Of a DNA stretch of 64,000 nt, positions 55,312 to 64,000 are shown in pieces; positions within the stretch are counted from its first letter, which is position 1, and every line of letters begins with the position of its first letter. Source of the DNA: Bdellovibrio bacteriovorus (lineage in GTDB: Bacteria; Bdellovibrionota; Bdellovibrionia; Bdellovibrionales; Bdellovibrionaceae). The DNA lies in NCBI RefSeq assembly GCF_001592745.1, contig NZ_LUKD01000001.1, positions 1,260,848-1,324,847 on the forward strand, written 5' to 3'. The notes under the pieces are model-generated. The model did not search any database, had not been told where the DNA came from, and saw only the letters and a program-made list of their open reading frames with translations. Position numbers and translations under genes: made by a program.

Positions 55312-55473
55312 CTTTTCTGAAACAACAGTGACACTCCCCGCACCCACCCTAAATATTTTACTGGTATGATCGAAACTTAGCGGGTTTTAAGACCTCTTTT
55401 TGCCGCCATTTTTTTAATCAGCTTTATAGCTTAAGTCCATGAAATTACGGGTAAATCACCTAAGCGCCAAAAC

Positions 55474-55490
55474 TTGGCACTAGTCTTGTA
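55474..55490 (+). promoter_or_regulatory. Putative sigma-54 promoter
   Basis: TTGGCAC-TAGTC-TTGTA: the -24 GG and the -12 G lie ten bases apart as in the RpoN consensus; the -12 C is T here. It is 34-50 bases ahead of the degenerate activator paralogue start. A transcription start near 55500 would exclude the ATG at 55494, supporting the start at 55524. Confidence 0.55.
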
Positions 55491-55523
55491 TTAATGGGTT
55501 TTGAGTGTAAGGGGTACGTGGGT

Positions 55524-56393
55524 ATGCAGAACTCAACATTGGATAGCTCATTCGTAAATCGATTGAAGCAAATTCTCGCCAGCCGCTATGGGAAGGGTTT
55601 ACAGGTTCGTCAGTTGATGGATCTGGCAGAGCTTAGTGCGGAAGATGTGTTCACGCGGGGGCGTGATCTTCACATTCCGATTCGTGTGAACGGATCTATC
55701 TTAGGAACGGCCGTTGTTCCTTCCGCCGATGATCTCAACGCAGAAAAACGCCAAGGGGTGGCGCAATTAGTGCGTATGGTTTTAGAGCCAGCCATGTACA
55801 AATGGTACCTCGATCAAAAAGAGTCGAATCTTTTAGAGCTGAGCAAAGCCAACCTGACTTTGGATAACGTGGCTTTGTTTGGCGAAGATCCTTTACCATC
55901 TATTGATGAAATCTTAAGTGATACTGAATTGGACCTCAACGAAGGTCTAGCTACGGAACTGATTTCTCAGCTTATCCATCTTGAAGGTCGTTCTGAAAAC
56001 ACCAATAAGAAAGTCGCTCTTCAACTTCACGAAATCACGGGCCGCTGGGCCTTTGTTCCTTTCAACGATATCAAGGGGCAGCTGCACTCTGCGCAAGACA
56101 TTGCGAAAATGGGTGCGATGACAATCTTTGTGGAGAATGTTGAGAAGCTAAATGCGGCTGAACAAGAACTCTTGATGGATTACATCGCCGAAGAGCGCTC
56201 TTCAGAAGAGCCTCTAATAATTACGAGTTCCGCTGTAAGTTTGGACGAGCTGACTCGCTCTGATTTGGCCTCAGATCTTGTCGATGAACTTTCTGTGAAC
56301 TGTTTTGAAGTGGACCGTGCTCCTCTGACGACTCAGGGTCTTAAGGAAGTCCTGGAACTCTTTTTTATGAAAGATTCCACGATCGACGCCTAA
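55524..56393 (+). CDS. Degenerate paralogue of the sigma-54 activator, no P-loop or HTH
   Basis: A 289-residue soluble protein. The N terminus aligns with the upstream activator (FVNRLKQILASRYG here, VINKLKQILSAWWN there; IPIRVNGSILGTAV against FPIMIDNDCVGTVV). The C-terminal part has MTIFVENVEKLNAAEQELLMDYI, matching the Walker B region of such activators, but Walker A, the GAFTGA loop and the Fis HTH are absent. It may be a dominant modifier or signalling partner of the activator. I chose the ATG at 55524 (AAGGGG nine bases ahead); a GTG at 55518 is also possible. Confidence 0.7.
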   Translation: MQNSTLDSSFVNRLKQILASRYGKGLQVRQLMDLAELSAEDVFTRGRDLHIPIRVNGSILGTAVVPSADDLNAEKRQGVAQLVRMVLEPAMYKWYLDQKESNLLELSKANLTLDNVALFGEDPLPSIDEILSDTELDLNEGLATELISQLIHLEGRSENTNKKVALQLHEITGRWAFVPFNDIKGQLHSAQDIAKMGAMTIFVENVEKLNAAEQELLMDYIAEERSSEEPLIITSSAVSLDELTRSDLASDLVDELSVNCFEVDRAPLTTQGLKEVLELFFMKDSTIDA

Positions 56394-56440
56394 AAGTTTA
56401 GTTCTTGATAATCATCTGAGTGTCTGTGAGAATTTTTCTT

Positions 56441-57460
56441 ATGGTCACTCATGATGAATACTTAGTTCCATTTCTTTCTCGCTCGCTGCAAAGCGATTCC
56501 TATAAAGTCTTCTCTTTAGCTGGAGATGCTTCCAACCGTCGCTATTACCGCGTGGTCTTGGACAATCAATCATGGGTTCTGATGCGCTGGGAACCTTTTC
56601 AGCCCGACAACTATCCGTTCTTAAGCGTTTTAAATCACTTTGCTAAAAACGGAGTTCACGTACCCCAGGTGGTTTCCATGTCCCCGGAAGAGGGGTTGGT
56701 TCTTCTGGAAGACCTCGGTGATTTGACTTTGGAAAGAAAGTTCTGGGAAAGCCAGCATCAAGAAGCTTCGATGGATTTTTATCAGATGGCCGTTGATGAG
56801 ATCGTAAAGATTCATCACCCAGCCACTTTGAATAAATCGGACTGCACGGCTTTTAAAATCGAATTCAATACTGAAAAGTTCTTGTGGGAAATGAACTATG
56901 GTAAGGACAACCTTATCCATGGTGTTCTGAAGTTTTCATTCAACGAAAAGCTGCAAAAAGAAATCTCTGACATCTTTTTAGATGTCTGCACCCGCTTGGA
57001 TAAAGAGCCTAAACGCATTGCTCATCGCGATTACCATTCTCGCAACCTGATGATTAAGCTGGATCAAATGAGCGTGATTGATTTCCAAGATGCACGCCTA
57101 GGTCCGATTCAGTATGACCTTGTCAGCCTGATGCGCGATTCTTATGTCGATATGAATGACGACATGGCGAATAAGCTAATTAATTACTACTTGGATCAAT
57201 CGAAGCAGTATCTGCCAAAAGATTTTTCGCGCGAACATTTTGATCGCATCTATGAACTTCAATCGATTCAGCGTTGCTTCAAAGCTTGCGGAAGTTTCGC
57301 TAGCTTCTTCCACTTGCGCCAAGACCGTCGTTACTTGAAATATCTTTCGGGGACACTTCGTCGCGTGATAAAAGCTATCAATGAGTTCCCAGAGTACAAA
57401 ACATTTGCGGATGTTTTGATTGATTCTGGCGCCTTAGAAAGAAAGTACGAATCACTATGA
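56441..57460 (+). CDS. Sugar kinase of the aminoglycoside phosphotransferase superfamily (AmgK-like)
   Basis: A 339-residue cytosolic kinase with GDASNRRYYRV near the start, catalytic HRDYHSRNLM and the metal-binding IDFQDARLGP. It resembles AmgK, which phosphorylates the anomeric carbon of MurNAc/GlcNAc, and it is followed by a MurU-like nucleotidyltransferase (ATGA overlap), the diagnostic context. Together they would convert salvaged MurNAc to UDP-MurNAc, bypassing MurA/MurB. Two starts are possible: a GTG at 56420 and the ATG at 56441, which I prefer as it gives the family-like leader. Confidence 0.78.
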   Translation: MVTHDEYLVPFLSRSLQSDSYKVFSLAGDASNRRYYRVVLDNQSWVLMRWEPFQPDNYPFLSVLNHFAKNGVHVPQVVSMSPEEGLVLLEDLGDLTLERKFWESQHQEASMDFYQMAVDEIVKIHHPATLNKSDCTAFKIEFNTEKFLWEMNYGKDNLIHGVLKFSFNEKLQKEISDIFLDVCTRLDKEPKRIAHRDYHSRNLMIKLDQMSVIDFQDARLGPIQYDLVSLMRDSYVDMNDDMANKLINYYLDQSKQYLPKDFSREHFDRIYELQSIQRCFKACGSFASFFHLRQDRRYLKYLSGTLRRVIKAINEFPEYKTFADVLIDSGALERKYESL

Positions 57461-58461
57461 ACGTGATGTTGCTCGCGGCTGGCGAAGGCACCCGTCTTCG
57501 TCCCTATACCACTATTTTGCCCAAGCCCGCGATTCCGTTTTTGACCATTCCCTTGGCGGCTCACTCGTTGGGTTTCCTACGAGAAATTAGTATTAATAAG
57601 CTCGTGGTGAATACTTACCACCTGCCAAAGAAAATCCACGAACTTTTCCACAGACTTCCACACAAAGCAGAAAGCCTGCATTTTTCGAACGAAGTCGGAG
57701 CCATTCTTGGCAGTGGTGGCGGATTGGGTAAAGCTCGCGATCACTTCAAAGGCGGCGGCGACTTTATTATGATGAATGCGGATGAAGTGATTCTTCCTCA
57801 AGATTCGGCCGTTCTTAATAAAGCCATTTCTTTGCATACACAATCGAAAGCCATCGCGACATTGATGGTGATGGACCATCCAGGGGTTGGAACACAGTTT
57901 GGTGGCGTCTGGACAGATGCTAACAACAACGTGTTAGGTTTTGGAAAACAACCTATTCCGGGAAGCGTGAAGGCTTGGCACTTTGTAGGTGTTCAAATTC
58001 TTTCTGAAGAAGTATTTTCGTTTATTCCATTAGAGGGTGAATCCAACATTCTTTATGATGCTTTGACCGTCGCTATTCAAAAGGGTCACGTCGTCAAAGC
58101 CTTTCCGTTTCAATGCAGTTGGTTTGAAACCGGAAATCCCGGGGACTTTCTGGAAGCCAGCCGAAAATGTTTTTCCTATTTGGCGGCGGCAGAAGATTCT
58201 TTTCAGAAAAAGGCGTTAACCGCAAACATTCAAGACTATGCTCCAAAACCGGTTCATGTGACTTCTGAATTTGGCGGACAAAGAGTCATTTCTGAAGGTG
58301 CAAAGATTGATATCTCTTCAAAGATTCAAGGTCTCTTCTGTATTGGCAGTGGAAGTTCCGTCGCTTCGGGTTGCCAGTTAGAGAACGTGATTGTAGGGGA
58401 TGGTGTTCAGGTCAGCGCGGGAACTCAGATCGCAAATACTTTGTTGCTGGAAAGTATTTAA
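57457..58461 (+). CDS. Sugar-1-phosphate nucleotidyltransferase (MurU-like)
   Basis: A 334-residue enzyme with the nucleotidyltransferase signature LLAAGEGTRLRPYTTILPKP and metal-site region IMMNADEVIL. After the catalytic domain (about 1-235) there is a left-handed beta-helix-type tail (EGAKIDISSKIQGLFCIGSGSSVASGC) that MurU itself usually lacks; related GlmU/mannose-1-phosphate enzymes have it. The overlap with the AmgK-like kinase suggests UDP-MurNAc salvage. It could also act on another sugar 1-phosphate. A terminator follows. Confidence 0.8.
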   Translation: MNVMLLAAGEGTRLRPYTTILPKPAIPFLTIPLAAHSLGFLREISINKLVVNTYHLPKKIHELFHRLPHKAESLHFSNEVGAILGSGGGLGKARDHFKGGGDFIMMNADEVILPQDSAVLNKAISLHTQSKAIATLMVMDHPGVGTQFGGVWTDANNNVLGFGKQPIPGSVKAWHFVGVQILSEEVFSFIPLEGESNILYDALTVAIQKGHVVKAFPFQCSWFETGNPGDFLEASRKCFSYLAAAEDSFQKKALTANIQDYAPKPVHVTSEFGGQRVISEGAKIDISSKIQGLFCIGSGSSVASGCQLENVIVGDGVQVSAGTQIANTLLLESI

Positions 58462-58467
58462 AATAAA

Positions 58468-58496
58468 AAAACGGTGCTTGTTCAGAGCACCGTTTT
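58468..58496. terminator. Intrinsic terminator, bidirectional
   Basis: A4CGGTGCT, loop TGTTCAG, AGCACCGT4, an 11-bp perfect stem between the MurU-like gene (+) and the TadG-linked operon (-). Confidence 0.9.
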
Positions 58497-58514
58497 CTAT
58501 TTTCGATTTTTTAA

Positions 58515-59546
58515 TTACTTTTGCAGTGCCAATTCCGCATCCGTGAAGAAAGACTCTTGGCTTTCTTTCACTTTATATCTTCGAGTCATCATCAAGAAGA
58601 TACTGTCAGCAGCGACACCGATCGGTTCACCGTTATAATTTTTCTGCATACCTGCAAGGCTTGATGGATCACGATCTAAAGCACCCCGGCCTGCACCATC
58701 ATTACTCGCGTAAGCACCACCAGCCGTGCTGTCGTCTGTAGAATCTGAAGGACCGGAACCAGAGATACCTCCGCCGCCGCCTTCTTCAAACCCGTTCGCT
58801 GCTGTCTTTGAACCAAGTTTTAGTTTTTCCATTTTTTCTGCGGCTTTTTTCTCGATGGCTCCTGCGAGCGACATCAAACCATCAATCGCGCCTGGAGGAA
58901 TCCCCGCGGCCGCCATTGATTCTTTGGAAGCGAAGTCAGAAAGTTTGTACGTCTTTCCGTTTACGGTCGCAGTTCCTTTTTTAGCATCTAAGACGCCCAT
59001 GCTTTCAAGTTTCTTGATGTTATTTGCAACTGCAGCGGTGTGTGGGTCTTTAGCAGTTTCACCTAGATCACTTGGATCGTAAGTTCCACCGCCAGTATTT
59101 AGATCTCCGAGACCATCAGTATCAAAACCGGTTAAGCCTGCCATATTTGATGACTTACCGTGGGCTCCCCCTTGCTTCATAGAAAGAAGGCCCAACATCA
59201 CTTCCATCACACCTTTTGCGACTAGGCCCCAACCCACTGGAGAAGAGCTATATCCCGCAGAAATATCCGCAGTTCCCATCGCGATAAACATCCCGCCTGT
59301 GAGGAAGGACATGGCCTTACCATCGCTATTTGAATCCTTTGTTTTATCGGCAGAATCATTGACGGAGGGCTGCCCGCCACCCGTTGTTTCAATACCGTTC
59401 GATGCTCCAGAGCCGGTTTTAGTTCCCGTTCCTGGTCCCTTTTGTGTTGCTGCCGACGGAGTTACAGTTGCTGCACCCCCGAATGCCACATTCGAAGAGA
59501 GCCCGACACTTAGTGCACAGATGTATTTTAAGAATGTTTTAGTCAT
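58515..59546 (-). CDS. Exported Gly/Ser-rich protein, TadG-linked operon
   Basis: A 343-residue protein with a signal peptide (about 1-23), a low-complexity Gly/Thr/Ser stretch, a segment with two hydrophobic helices (FLTGGMFIAMGTADISAGY and GWGLVAKGVMEVMLGLLSM), and a Gly-rich C-terminal half. It follows the neighbouring exported-protein gene by nine bases. No family is recognised. The helices suggest membrane insertion, perhaps in the outer envelope with the TadG-like protein. Confidence 0.7.
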   Translation of the reverse strand: MTKTFLKYICALSVGLSSNVAFGGAATVTPSAATQKGPGTGTKTGSGASNGIETTGGGQPSVNDSADKTKDSNSDGKAMSFLTGGMFIAMGTADISAGYSSSPVGWGLVAKGVMEVMLGLLSMKQGGAHGKSSNMAGLTGFDTDGLGDLNTGGGTYDPSDLGETAKDPHTAAVANNIKKLESMGVLDAKKGTATVNGKTYKLSDFASKESMAAAGIPPGAIDGLMSLAGAIEKKAAEKMEKLKLGSKTAANGFEEGGGGGISGSGPSDSTDDSTAGGAYASNDGAGRGALDRDPSSLAGMQKNYNGEPIGVAADSIFLMMTRRYKVKESQESFFTDAELALQK

Positions 59547-59555
59547 TCGTGCCCC

Positions 59556-61109
59556 CTAGTTATTCAACAGAGTGTTTTTATTATCACGGTAGCGCTCTTT
59601 GACTTTTTCCCAGTTGGATTTACCACCCTGGCCCGTCACTTCGTTTTTCCAAGCTTGCTGTTGACCGGCAACGCCTTTGCTTGGATCTTTCGCCCCACCT
59701 GGAAGATAGGCGCGATATTTATCTCCGCTGCCACCACCGAAGCTGCCGAAGCCACCGCCTCCGCCGCCACCACCGGTGCCGCCAAGAATATTTGCATCAA
59801 GACCTTTTGCTGCAGCTTCAGAAGGTTTGTCGCCGCTGGCACTGATACCACCGCCGCCACCTAAACCTGCGCCACCGCCTGAAGGTGCGCCGGGCATACC
59901 ACCACTGTCACCGCCGCTACCGCTTGCTCCACCTGTTGGTGAATCAAGCCCTGGAATGCTTCCGCCGCCAAGACCGGCAACACTGCGGTCACCTGAGATA
60001 TTTGATTTATCAGTCGAACCTGTTCCTACGCCACCAACGACAGAACTTTCACCTGGTTTTTCATAGTTGTTAGAACAGCCCGGAGTTCTAGGATTTGCCA
60101 AACAAATACACTCTGGCAAATTTGCATTGGCAGCGACTTTACATTTTTCTTCAGTGGATGCTGTTGTGGTTGGATTTGTGCTACCACTTGTATCTTCGTC
60201 ACACTTCTGACCTTGCTTCATTGAATTTGCAAGAGACATAATACCCGCTCCTGCTGAAGCTAAAAGCTGAGCGTACTTGCCAGTGCAAAGACTGACTTTT
60301 CCAGAGATCGAGCGTTTGTCACCCTTCTCTTGCTCTTGTTTCACATATTGCATGATATTTTTTAGGTCATTATGATAAGAGGCTTTATACGACTCACATA
60401 ATTGAGTTTGTCCAGGGTTAGGATTTGGCGCACACTGCGCACTTTTTTCTGCAGCCGCCGCATACTTTTGCATATCCTCTAAGCCTGAACGGGCTTTTAC
60501 ACACGAAACACCGCAACCCGCTTTCATCACACCACAAGCAGATGTATAAGCAGTTAAACCCGCTTTTGCGATATCCATGGCTTTAGCAAAACCACTACAA
60601 GCATCGTTAACTGCCATCCCACCTAAAGTTGAAAGCAGAATGTTAATATTAGATGCGGTAGATGCAAGATCAGGACTGTATTCTTCAAGGCATACGGTTG
60701 AAGCACGAGAGTGATTGTTTAAACAGGATTGTCTCCATCCCGTGTACTGCTCAAAACCCTTTTTAATTTGCTCATATTGATCATTAACGAGGCCGCCCTG
60801 CTTGTAACCCTGAATATTGGCATTCAGGTTCTCCATCATACTTTTCATCTGATTGCAGGTTTCTTTTTTTCCTTTACCTGCTAAGTCTTTATCCGGAGTT
60901 GAACCTGTAACACCACCTGAGGTGACCCCAGATCCAGCCGGTGCCGCATTTGCTTTATCATCATCGGTATCAGCGCAAGGGTCACCACCGCCGCCACCTG
61001 CACTTGCTTCTGTGGGAGGACTTTTCGGAGCACCATCATTGGCAAAAGAATGAGGAGTATAGAGACTCATCGAGCCCAATAATATATAGGTGATAAATAG
61101 ACTTTTCAT
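59556..61109 (-). CDS. Exported Cys- and Gly-rich protein, TadG-linked operon
   Basis: A 517-residue exported protein: signal peptide about 1-23, a Pro/Gly-rich N-terminal stretch, a helical Cys-rich middle (about 80-300) with at least ten cysteines, and a long Gly/Ser-rich C-terminal region (about 340-480) with GGGG runs. It is not like any family I know. The tight spacing with the next gene (nine bases) and the TadG-like gene upstream (about 90 bases) suggests one operon. The Gly-rich tail may be disordered or form a surface layer. Confidence 0.7.
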   Translation of the reverse strand: MKSLFITYILLGSMSLYTPHSFANDGAPKSPPTEASAGGGGGDPCADTDDDKANAAPAGSGVTSGGVTGSTPDKDLAGKGKKETCNQMKSMMENLNANIQGYKQGGLVNDQYEQIKKGFEQYTGWRQSCLNNHSRASTVCLEEYSPDLASTASNINILLSTLGGMAVNDACSGFAKAMDIAKAGLTAYTSACGVMKAGCGVSCVKARSGLEDMQKYAAAAEKSAQCAPNPNPGQTQLCESYKASYHNDLKNIMQYVKQEQEKGDKRSISGKVSLCTGKYAQLLASAGAGIMSLANSMKQGQKCDEDTSGSTNPTTTASTEEKCKVAANANLPECICLANPRTPGCSNNYEKPGESSVVGGVGTGSTDKSNISGDRSVAGLGGGSIPGLDSPTGGASGSGGDSGGMPGAPSGGGAGLGGGGGISASGDKPSEAAAKGLDANILGGTGGGGGGGGFGSFGGGSGDKYRAYLPGGAKDPSKGVAGQQQAWKNEVTGQGGKSNWEKVKERYRDNKNTLLNN

Positions 61110-61202
61110 GAGATTCCCCTATGTCTCACTTTTCGGACAAAGGTCTACCGTTCTTGAGTATTTTCTTGGCGTATCAGAATGAGACGCTCTAGATAAATTT
61201 AT

Positions 61203-63431
61203 TTAGAATTCGTCGTCTGGAGGAGGAGGATTCAACAGCGGGCCCGCGCCAGAAGCTTCTCCACCCAATTTCAAATCAGCAGAGCGAAGATAATCTGACG
61301 ACACCATCTTAACGGCGTATCCCGTAGTTCCACCCATCACACAGTTTCCTGGAGTTGGAGGATTGGGAGCATTGTTATCAGCGCCTTTAGGAAGATCGGT
61401 GCATTTTCCAAACTTATTTGTATCTAACGAATAGTTGTTCAAGCCGACGGGAGCCCATGATGTGAGAAGATGCTTCCAGTCACTCAAAGTAAATGTAAAC
61501 TGCTCTTTCACTAAGCCTTTCGTGTTTACGAGATCCCCTGGATCGTTGATAACTTGAAACTGATCTTTGACGCCAAATTTTTCGTAGTCGTAAGCGCCTT
61601 GTCGGTACCCTCTGCGATAGCCAAGGTCAGGACGCAGATCTTGATTGCTGGTGAATGCAGATCCTGGCCCTGCAAAGAACCCATTCTTTAAGCGAAGAAA
61701 ATAGTTGTGATAAAAATCGGGCTCGATCGAATAGTAAGCCGTATCGAAAGTATCAGGCAGAATCGCCGCCATCTCTAAGATCCGCATTGGTGACGGGCGA
61801 TTTGCCGCTCTATCAAATGCCATGACATCGCCGGAGCCGCCTCGATTGATAAAATCAAAGGGGAGGTCATCCCAGTGTGCAAAGTTCGGAGCGTCTACTC
61901 CTTCGTAAGGTGAGTTACCACTGGAATCATCACTTGGCGCCGTACCGTTTCTCCATCCCGAATCCAATTCGTAGATAGCTTTACCGTAGTAGCCAAGCAT
62001 CTTATAAGTTTTGAGACCAAATTTATCACCAATAAAACGACTGTAGTTCGCAGCTCGATTTTCGGTGCCTTCGGCACTTTCACTGATAGTTGAAAGTGCG
62101 GAGGTGTCCGTCACACGAGGAGCCATGTTTGGATCAGTTTTGTCATTGGGATTACCTTCAGACCAACGTGAGCCCCGATTCCAATTTTTATAATACCACG
62201 GACCAACTCGCCCACCGAAAGGTTTATAGAAAGCGCGCGCTTTAAGCGTAATCGCACCTAGTGGAGAAAAAGGAATCTTGGGTTGTGTGGTTGCAGACAC
62301 CCCAGTGTAAGCCATACACCAAGGATTTTTTTCCACACCAATAGAAAAGTTGAAATTATCATTCAAGTCAGTTCGGTAGCCAATCCACTGGGCCATCTTA
62401 TCGATGGAGGAACTCATTTCAGTTTCACTTTTGTGATGTGGGAAACTATACGGGTTATTAGAGTGCTCTTTCGCTATAATGTTAATCGCATTATTATTCC
62501 CACACTGTGTATCAATATAGCGAAAGCCAGGGTAAATGCGAATAGGCGTGAGCCATTTCGCTGGAGCACCGTCTGCCAAGCCCTCAGCATTACAATCGCC
62601 AGTTCCTAAAGAATTGAACATGTCCATACGAACAGTAGAACGATTCGCCGCCGTTAGATTATTGGCTAAGGTTTTTTCAACTCCGGTCTTCACACTTTGA
62701 CCGTCAATGTCGTAGAAATCTGACTTCGTACCACTCGTGGCTCTGGAAAGATGTTTGATGGCTTCCATGCGGTTATTTTGATCCAGGTTGTAGCCAACCA
62801 CGAATTTTGCGAGCATCAAATAGTTGTACGAGCCGAAATACTTACAACGCTCGATCGCATTTCTTTTTAGAACGTCACTGGCCCTGTCGATTTGCCTTGA
62901 AAACGCCTGGTGAAACGCAATGACTCCAGGGGCGTCCCAAAGTCTTGTGGCTCTTCCCGTGGCCATATTACGACATGTATTCTCTCCAGGCGGCATCGGT
63001 TTAAAAGGAATATAGGTAATGCAAAAAGCAGGAGCTATTTGATAATTTTGAGCAATAGAGTTCGTCGTATTAACAATATCATCAAGCATTCCGGATTTTA
63101 GCTGTCGGGTTGTTTTATCGTAAGGGTGATAATTCCACTCCCCCGCACTTCCCAACATACGATAGCGCCAAGCCAAAAGTTTCCAGCTTTGACGAATTTG
63201 ATAATTCATGTGCGCGATCGCATTCATATTCTCTGCTTGTCTCGAGGCCGCGTAGTAAGCCGCTAAATCCACAGAGTTTTGCAGATTGATTTTGTGATGA
63301 ACTAAAAGACCCACGTTGATGACCATTGCGAAAAACAAAAACAGAATTTGAAAGATCAACGCGACGAAAAGTGCGACCTGACCTTTACGGTTTTTTAGAT
63401 TCTGATTAAAAGTGCTTCGTCTGTTCAACAT
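61203..63431 (-). CDS. TadG/TadE-like pilus-assembly protein with large exported domain
   Basis: A 742-residue protein. The N terminus (RKGQVALFVALIFQILFLFFAMVINVGLLVHHKINLQNSVDLAAYYAASR) is a single TM helix followed by the TadG/TadE-type motif (QLQNAADAAA in homologues), placing it with Flp/Tad pilus assembly. The remaining about 680 residues are a large exported domain with several cysteines and no known motif. It heads the operon to 58515. No TadA, CpaC or Flp gene is in the window, so the partner machine, if any, is elsewhere. Confidence 0.75.
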   Translation of the reverse strand: MLNRRSTFNQNLKNRKGQVALFVALIFQILFLFFAMVINVGLLVHHKINLQNSVDLAAYYAASRQAENMNAIAHMNYQIRQSWKLLAWRYRMLGSAGEWNYHPYDKTTRQLKSGMLDDIVNTTNSIAQNYQIAPAFCITYIPFKPMPPGENTCRNMATGRATRLWDAPGVIAFHQAFSRQIDRASDVLKRNAIERCKYFGSYNYLMLAKFVVGYNLDQNNRMEAIKHLSRATSGTKSDFYDIDGQSVKTGVEKTLANNLTAANRSTVRMDMFNSLGTGDCNAEGLADGAPAKWLTPIRIYPGFRYIDTQCGNNNAINIIAKEHSNNPYSFPHHKSETEMSSSIDKMAQWIGYRTDLNDNFNFSIGVEKNPWCMAYTGVSATTQPKIPFSPLGAITLKARAFYKPFGGRVGPWYYKNWNRGSRWSEGNPNDKTDPNMAPRVTDTSALSTISESAEGTENRAANYSRFIGDKFGLKTYKMLGYYGKAIYELDSGWRNGTAPSDDSSGNSPYEGVDAPNFAHWDDLPFDFINRGGSGDVMAFDRAANRPSPMRILEMAAILPDTFDTAYYSIEPDFYHNYFLRLKNGFFAGPGSAFTSNQDLRPDLGYRRGYRQGAYDYEKFGVKDQFQVINDPGDLVNTKGLVKEQFTFTLSDWKHLLTSWAPVGLNNYSLDTNKFGKCTDLPKGADNNAPNPPTPGNCVMGGTTGYAVKMVSSDYLRSADLKLGGEASGAGPLLNPPPPDDEF

Positions 63432-63552
63432 TGTGTTTAAACATTGTCTCTTAGTCGGCGTCTCGAAGCAATAACTCGACCTCTAAAACTTTGACTTGTT
63501 CTATAGTGAGATGACAGACTTTTGGACATAGTTCTATGGAGGGAACTCGACG

Positions 63553-64000
63553 ATGGTCCGATCCATTCTCCTTGCTGTTGCCGTGTCCATGTTGTCTTTG
63601 TCGGCACGAGCAGAAATTCTGTTTGAAGGTTACTCGAAAATTCTTTCGAACGATCAGCATATTGGATATGTGATCAGCCGTTATGAGTTCGACGCTAAAA
63701 AGAAGCACTTCATATCCACTTATTTCTTAAAAACAGGCAAAGGCCCGACGGAAGTGACTGAAAGTTTGAAGGCCGTAGCGGATTCGGAACTGGCACCTGT
63801 TTCTTACGAGTACACAAATCTTGCTGGCAAAGAAAGCAAGACTATTGATGCCAAATTTAAAAACGGCACAATGAGCGGCGTGATTCTTTCAGGAGGAAAA
63901 ACTCAAAGAATTGAGAAAAAGATCCCTAAAGGAACTTTTCTTTCCACGTTCCTGGTTTATCTGATGTTAAAAAGTAAAGAAGGGCTTCGCTCTGAAACAA
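63553..64000 (+). CDS. Exported hypothetical protein, cut by the window edge
   Basis: A partial frame: ATG at 63553 with GGAGGG upstream, a signal peptide (about 1-20, ending SARAE), then a soluble region with conserved-looking FEGYSKILSNDQHIGYVISRYEF. It is open to the last base, at least 149 residues. No family is recognised from this part. It diverges from the TadG-like gene. Confidence 0.7.
   Translation, partial: MVRSILLAVAVSMLSLSARAEILFEGYSKILSNDQHIGYVISRYEFDAKKKHFISTYFLKTGKGPTEVTESLKAVADSELAPVSYEYTNLAGKESKTIDAKFKNGTMSGVILSGGKTQRIEKKIPKGTFLSTFLVYLMLKSKEGLRSET

Overview
The window looks like chromosomal backbone of a Bdellovibrio-type predatory bacterium (Bdellovibrionota), or a close relative. 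This is an inference from gene content: a TIGR02147-family regulator paired with an exported protein, a proteobacterial GshA, two adjacent ArsA/GET3-like ATPases, many TPR-fused regulators, a PilZ protein, an exported L,D-transpeptidase, pilin-like clusters and a high share of signal-peptide proteins of unknown function. No phage, insertion sequence, CRISPR array or plasmid gene was seen. Coding density is high, most genes start from clear Shine-Dalgarno sites, and convergent gene pairs are usually separated by strong intrinsic terminators.

Layout. 0.2-2.2 kb: nadA, a phosphopantetheinyl transferase and a PilZ protein. 2.3-5.3 kb: a cytosolic unknown, an L,D-transpeptidase and an NHL-propeller lipoprotein. 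5.3-9.0 kb: three prepilin-like genes and an exported protein. Then tRNA-Val(UAC). 9.3-11.0 kb: a TPR/winged-helix regulator with an exported partner. 11.4-12.7 kb: a proline-rich sulfatase-modifying-factor-like lipoprotein. 12.9-15.4 kb: lon. 15.7-17.6 kb: a histidine kinase and response regulator. 18.3-20.6 kb: a c-type-haem, YceI and haem-motif beta-barrel operon, facing a TPR/winged-helix regulator. 23.0-26.6 kb: clpX, clpP and pepA. 27.6-29.6 kb: the TIGR02147 regulator and its exported partner. 29.6-33.9 kb: gshA, a TPR lipoprotein and two ArsA-like ATPases. 34.0-38.2 kb: tig, a LysR regulator, another exported-protein/regulator pair and a KH protein. 38.9-42.9 kb: the ftsE-ftsX-envC-ctpA division and envelope operon. 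43-46 kb: a DUF481 protein, mscL and a coiled-coil exported protein. 46.2-53.6 kb: a PBP1A-type synthase, uvrA and an MsbA-like exporter. 53.7-56.4 kb: a sigma-54 activator and what looks like its degenerate paralogue behind a sigma-54-like promoter. 56.4-58.5 kb: an AmgK/MurU-like pair. 58.5-63.4 kb: a TadG-like operon with two large exported proteins. The right edge cuts an exported protein.

Functional themes. Envelope and peptidoglycan genes are prominent (L,D-transpeptidase, FtsEX-EnvC-CtpA, PBP1A, the MurNAc-salvage-like pair, MscL, MsbA-like). So is proteolysis and protein quality control (Lon, ClpXP, trigger factor, leucyl aminopeptidase). The most unusual pattern is that four separate loci pair a DNA-binding regulator with an exported protein of unknown function in the same transcription unit. 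Other points of interest are the putative sigma-54-driven degenerate activator, the ArsA-like pair, the haem/YceI/barrel operon, a small dispersed hairpin repeat with compensatory arm changes, and a similar Lys/Ala-rich insert in Lon and UvrA.
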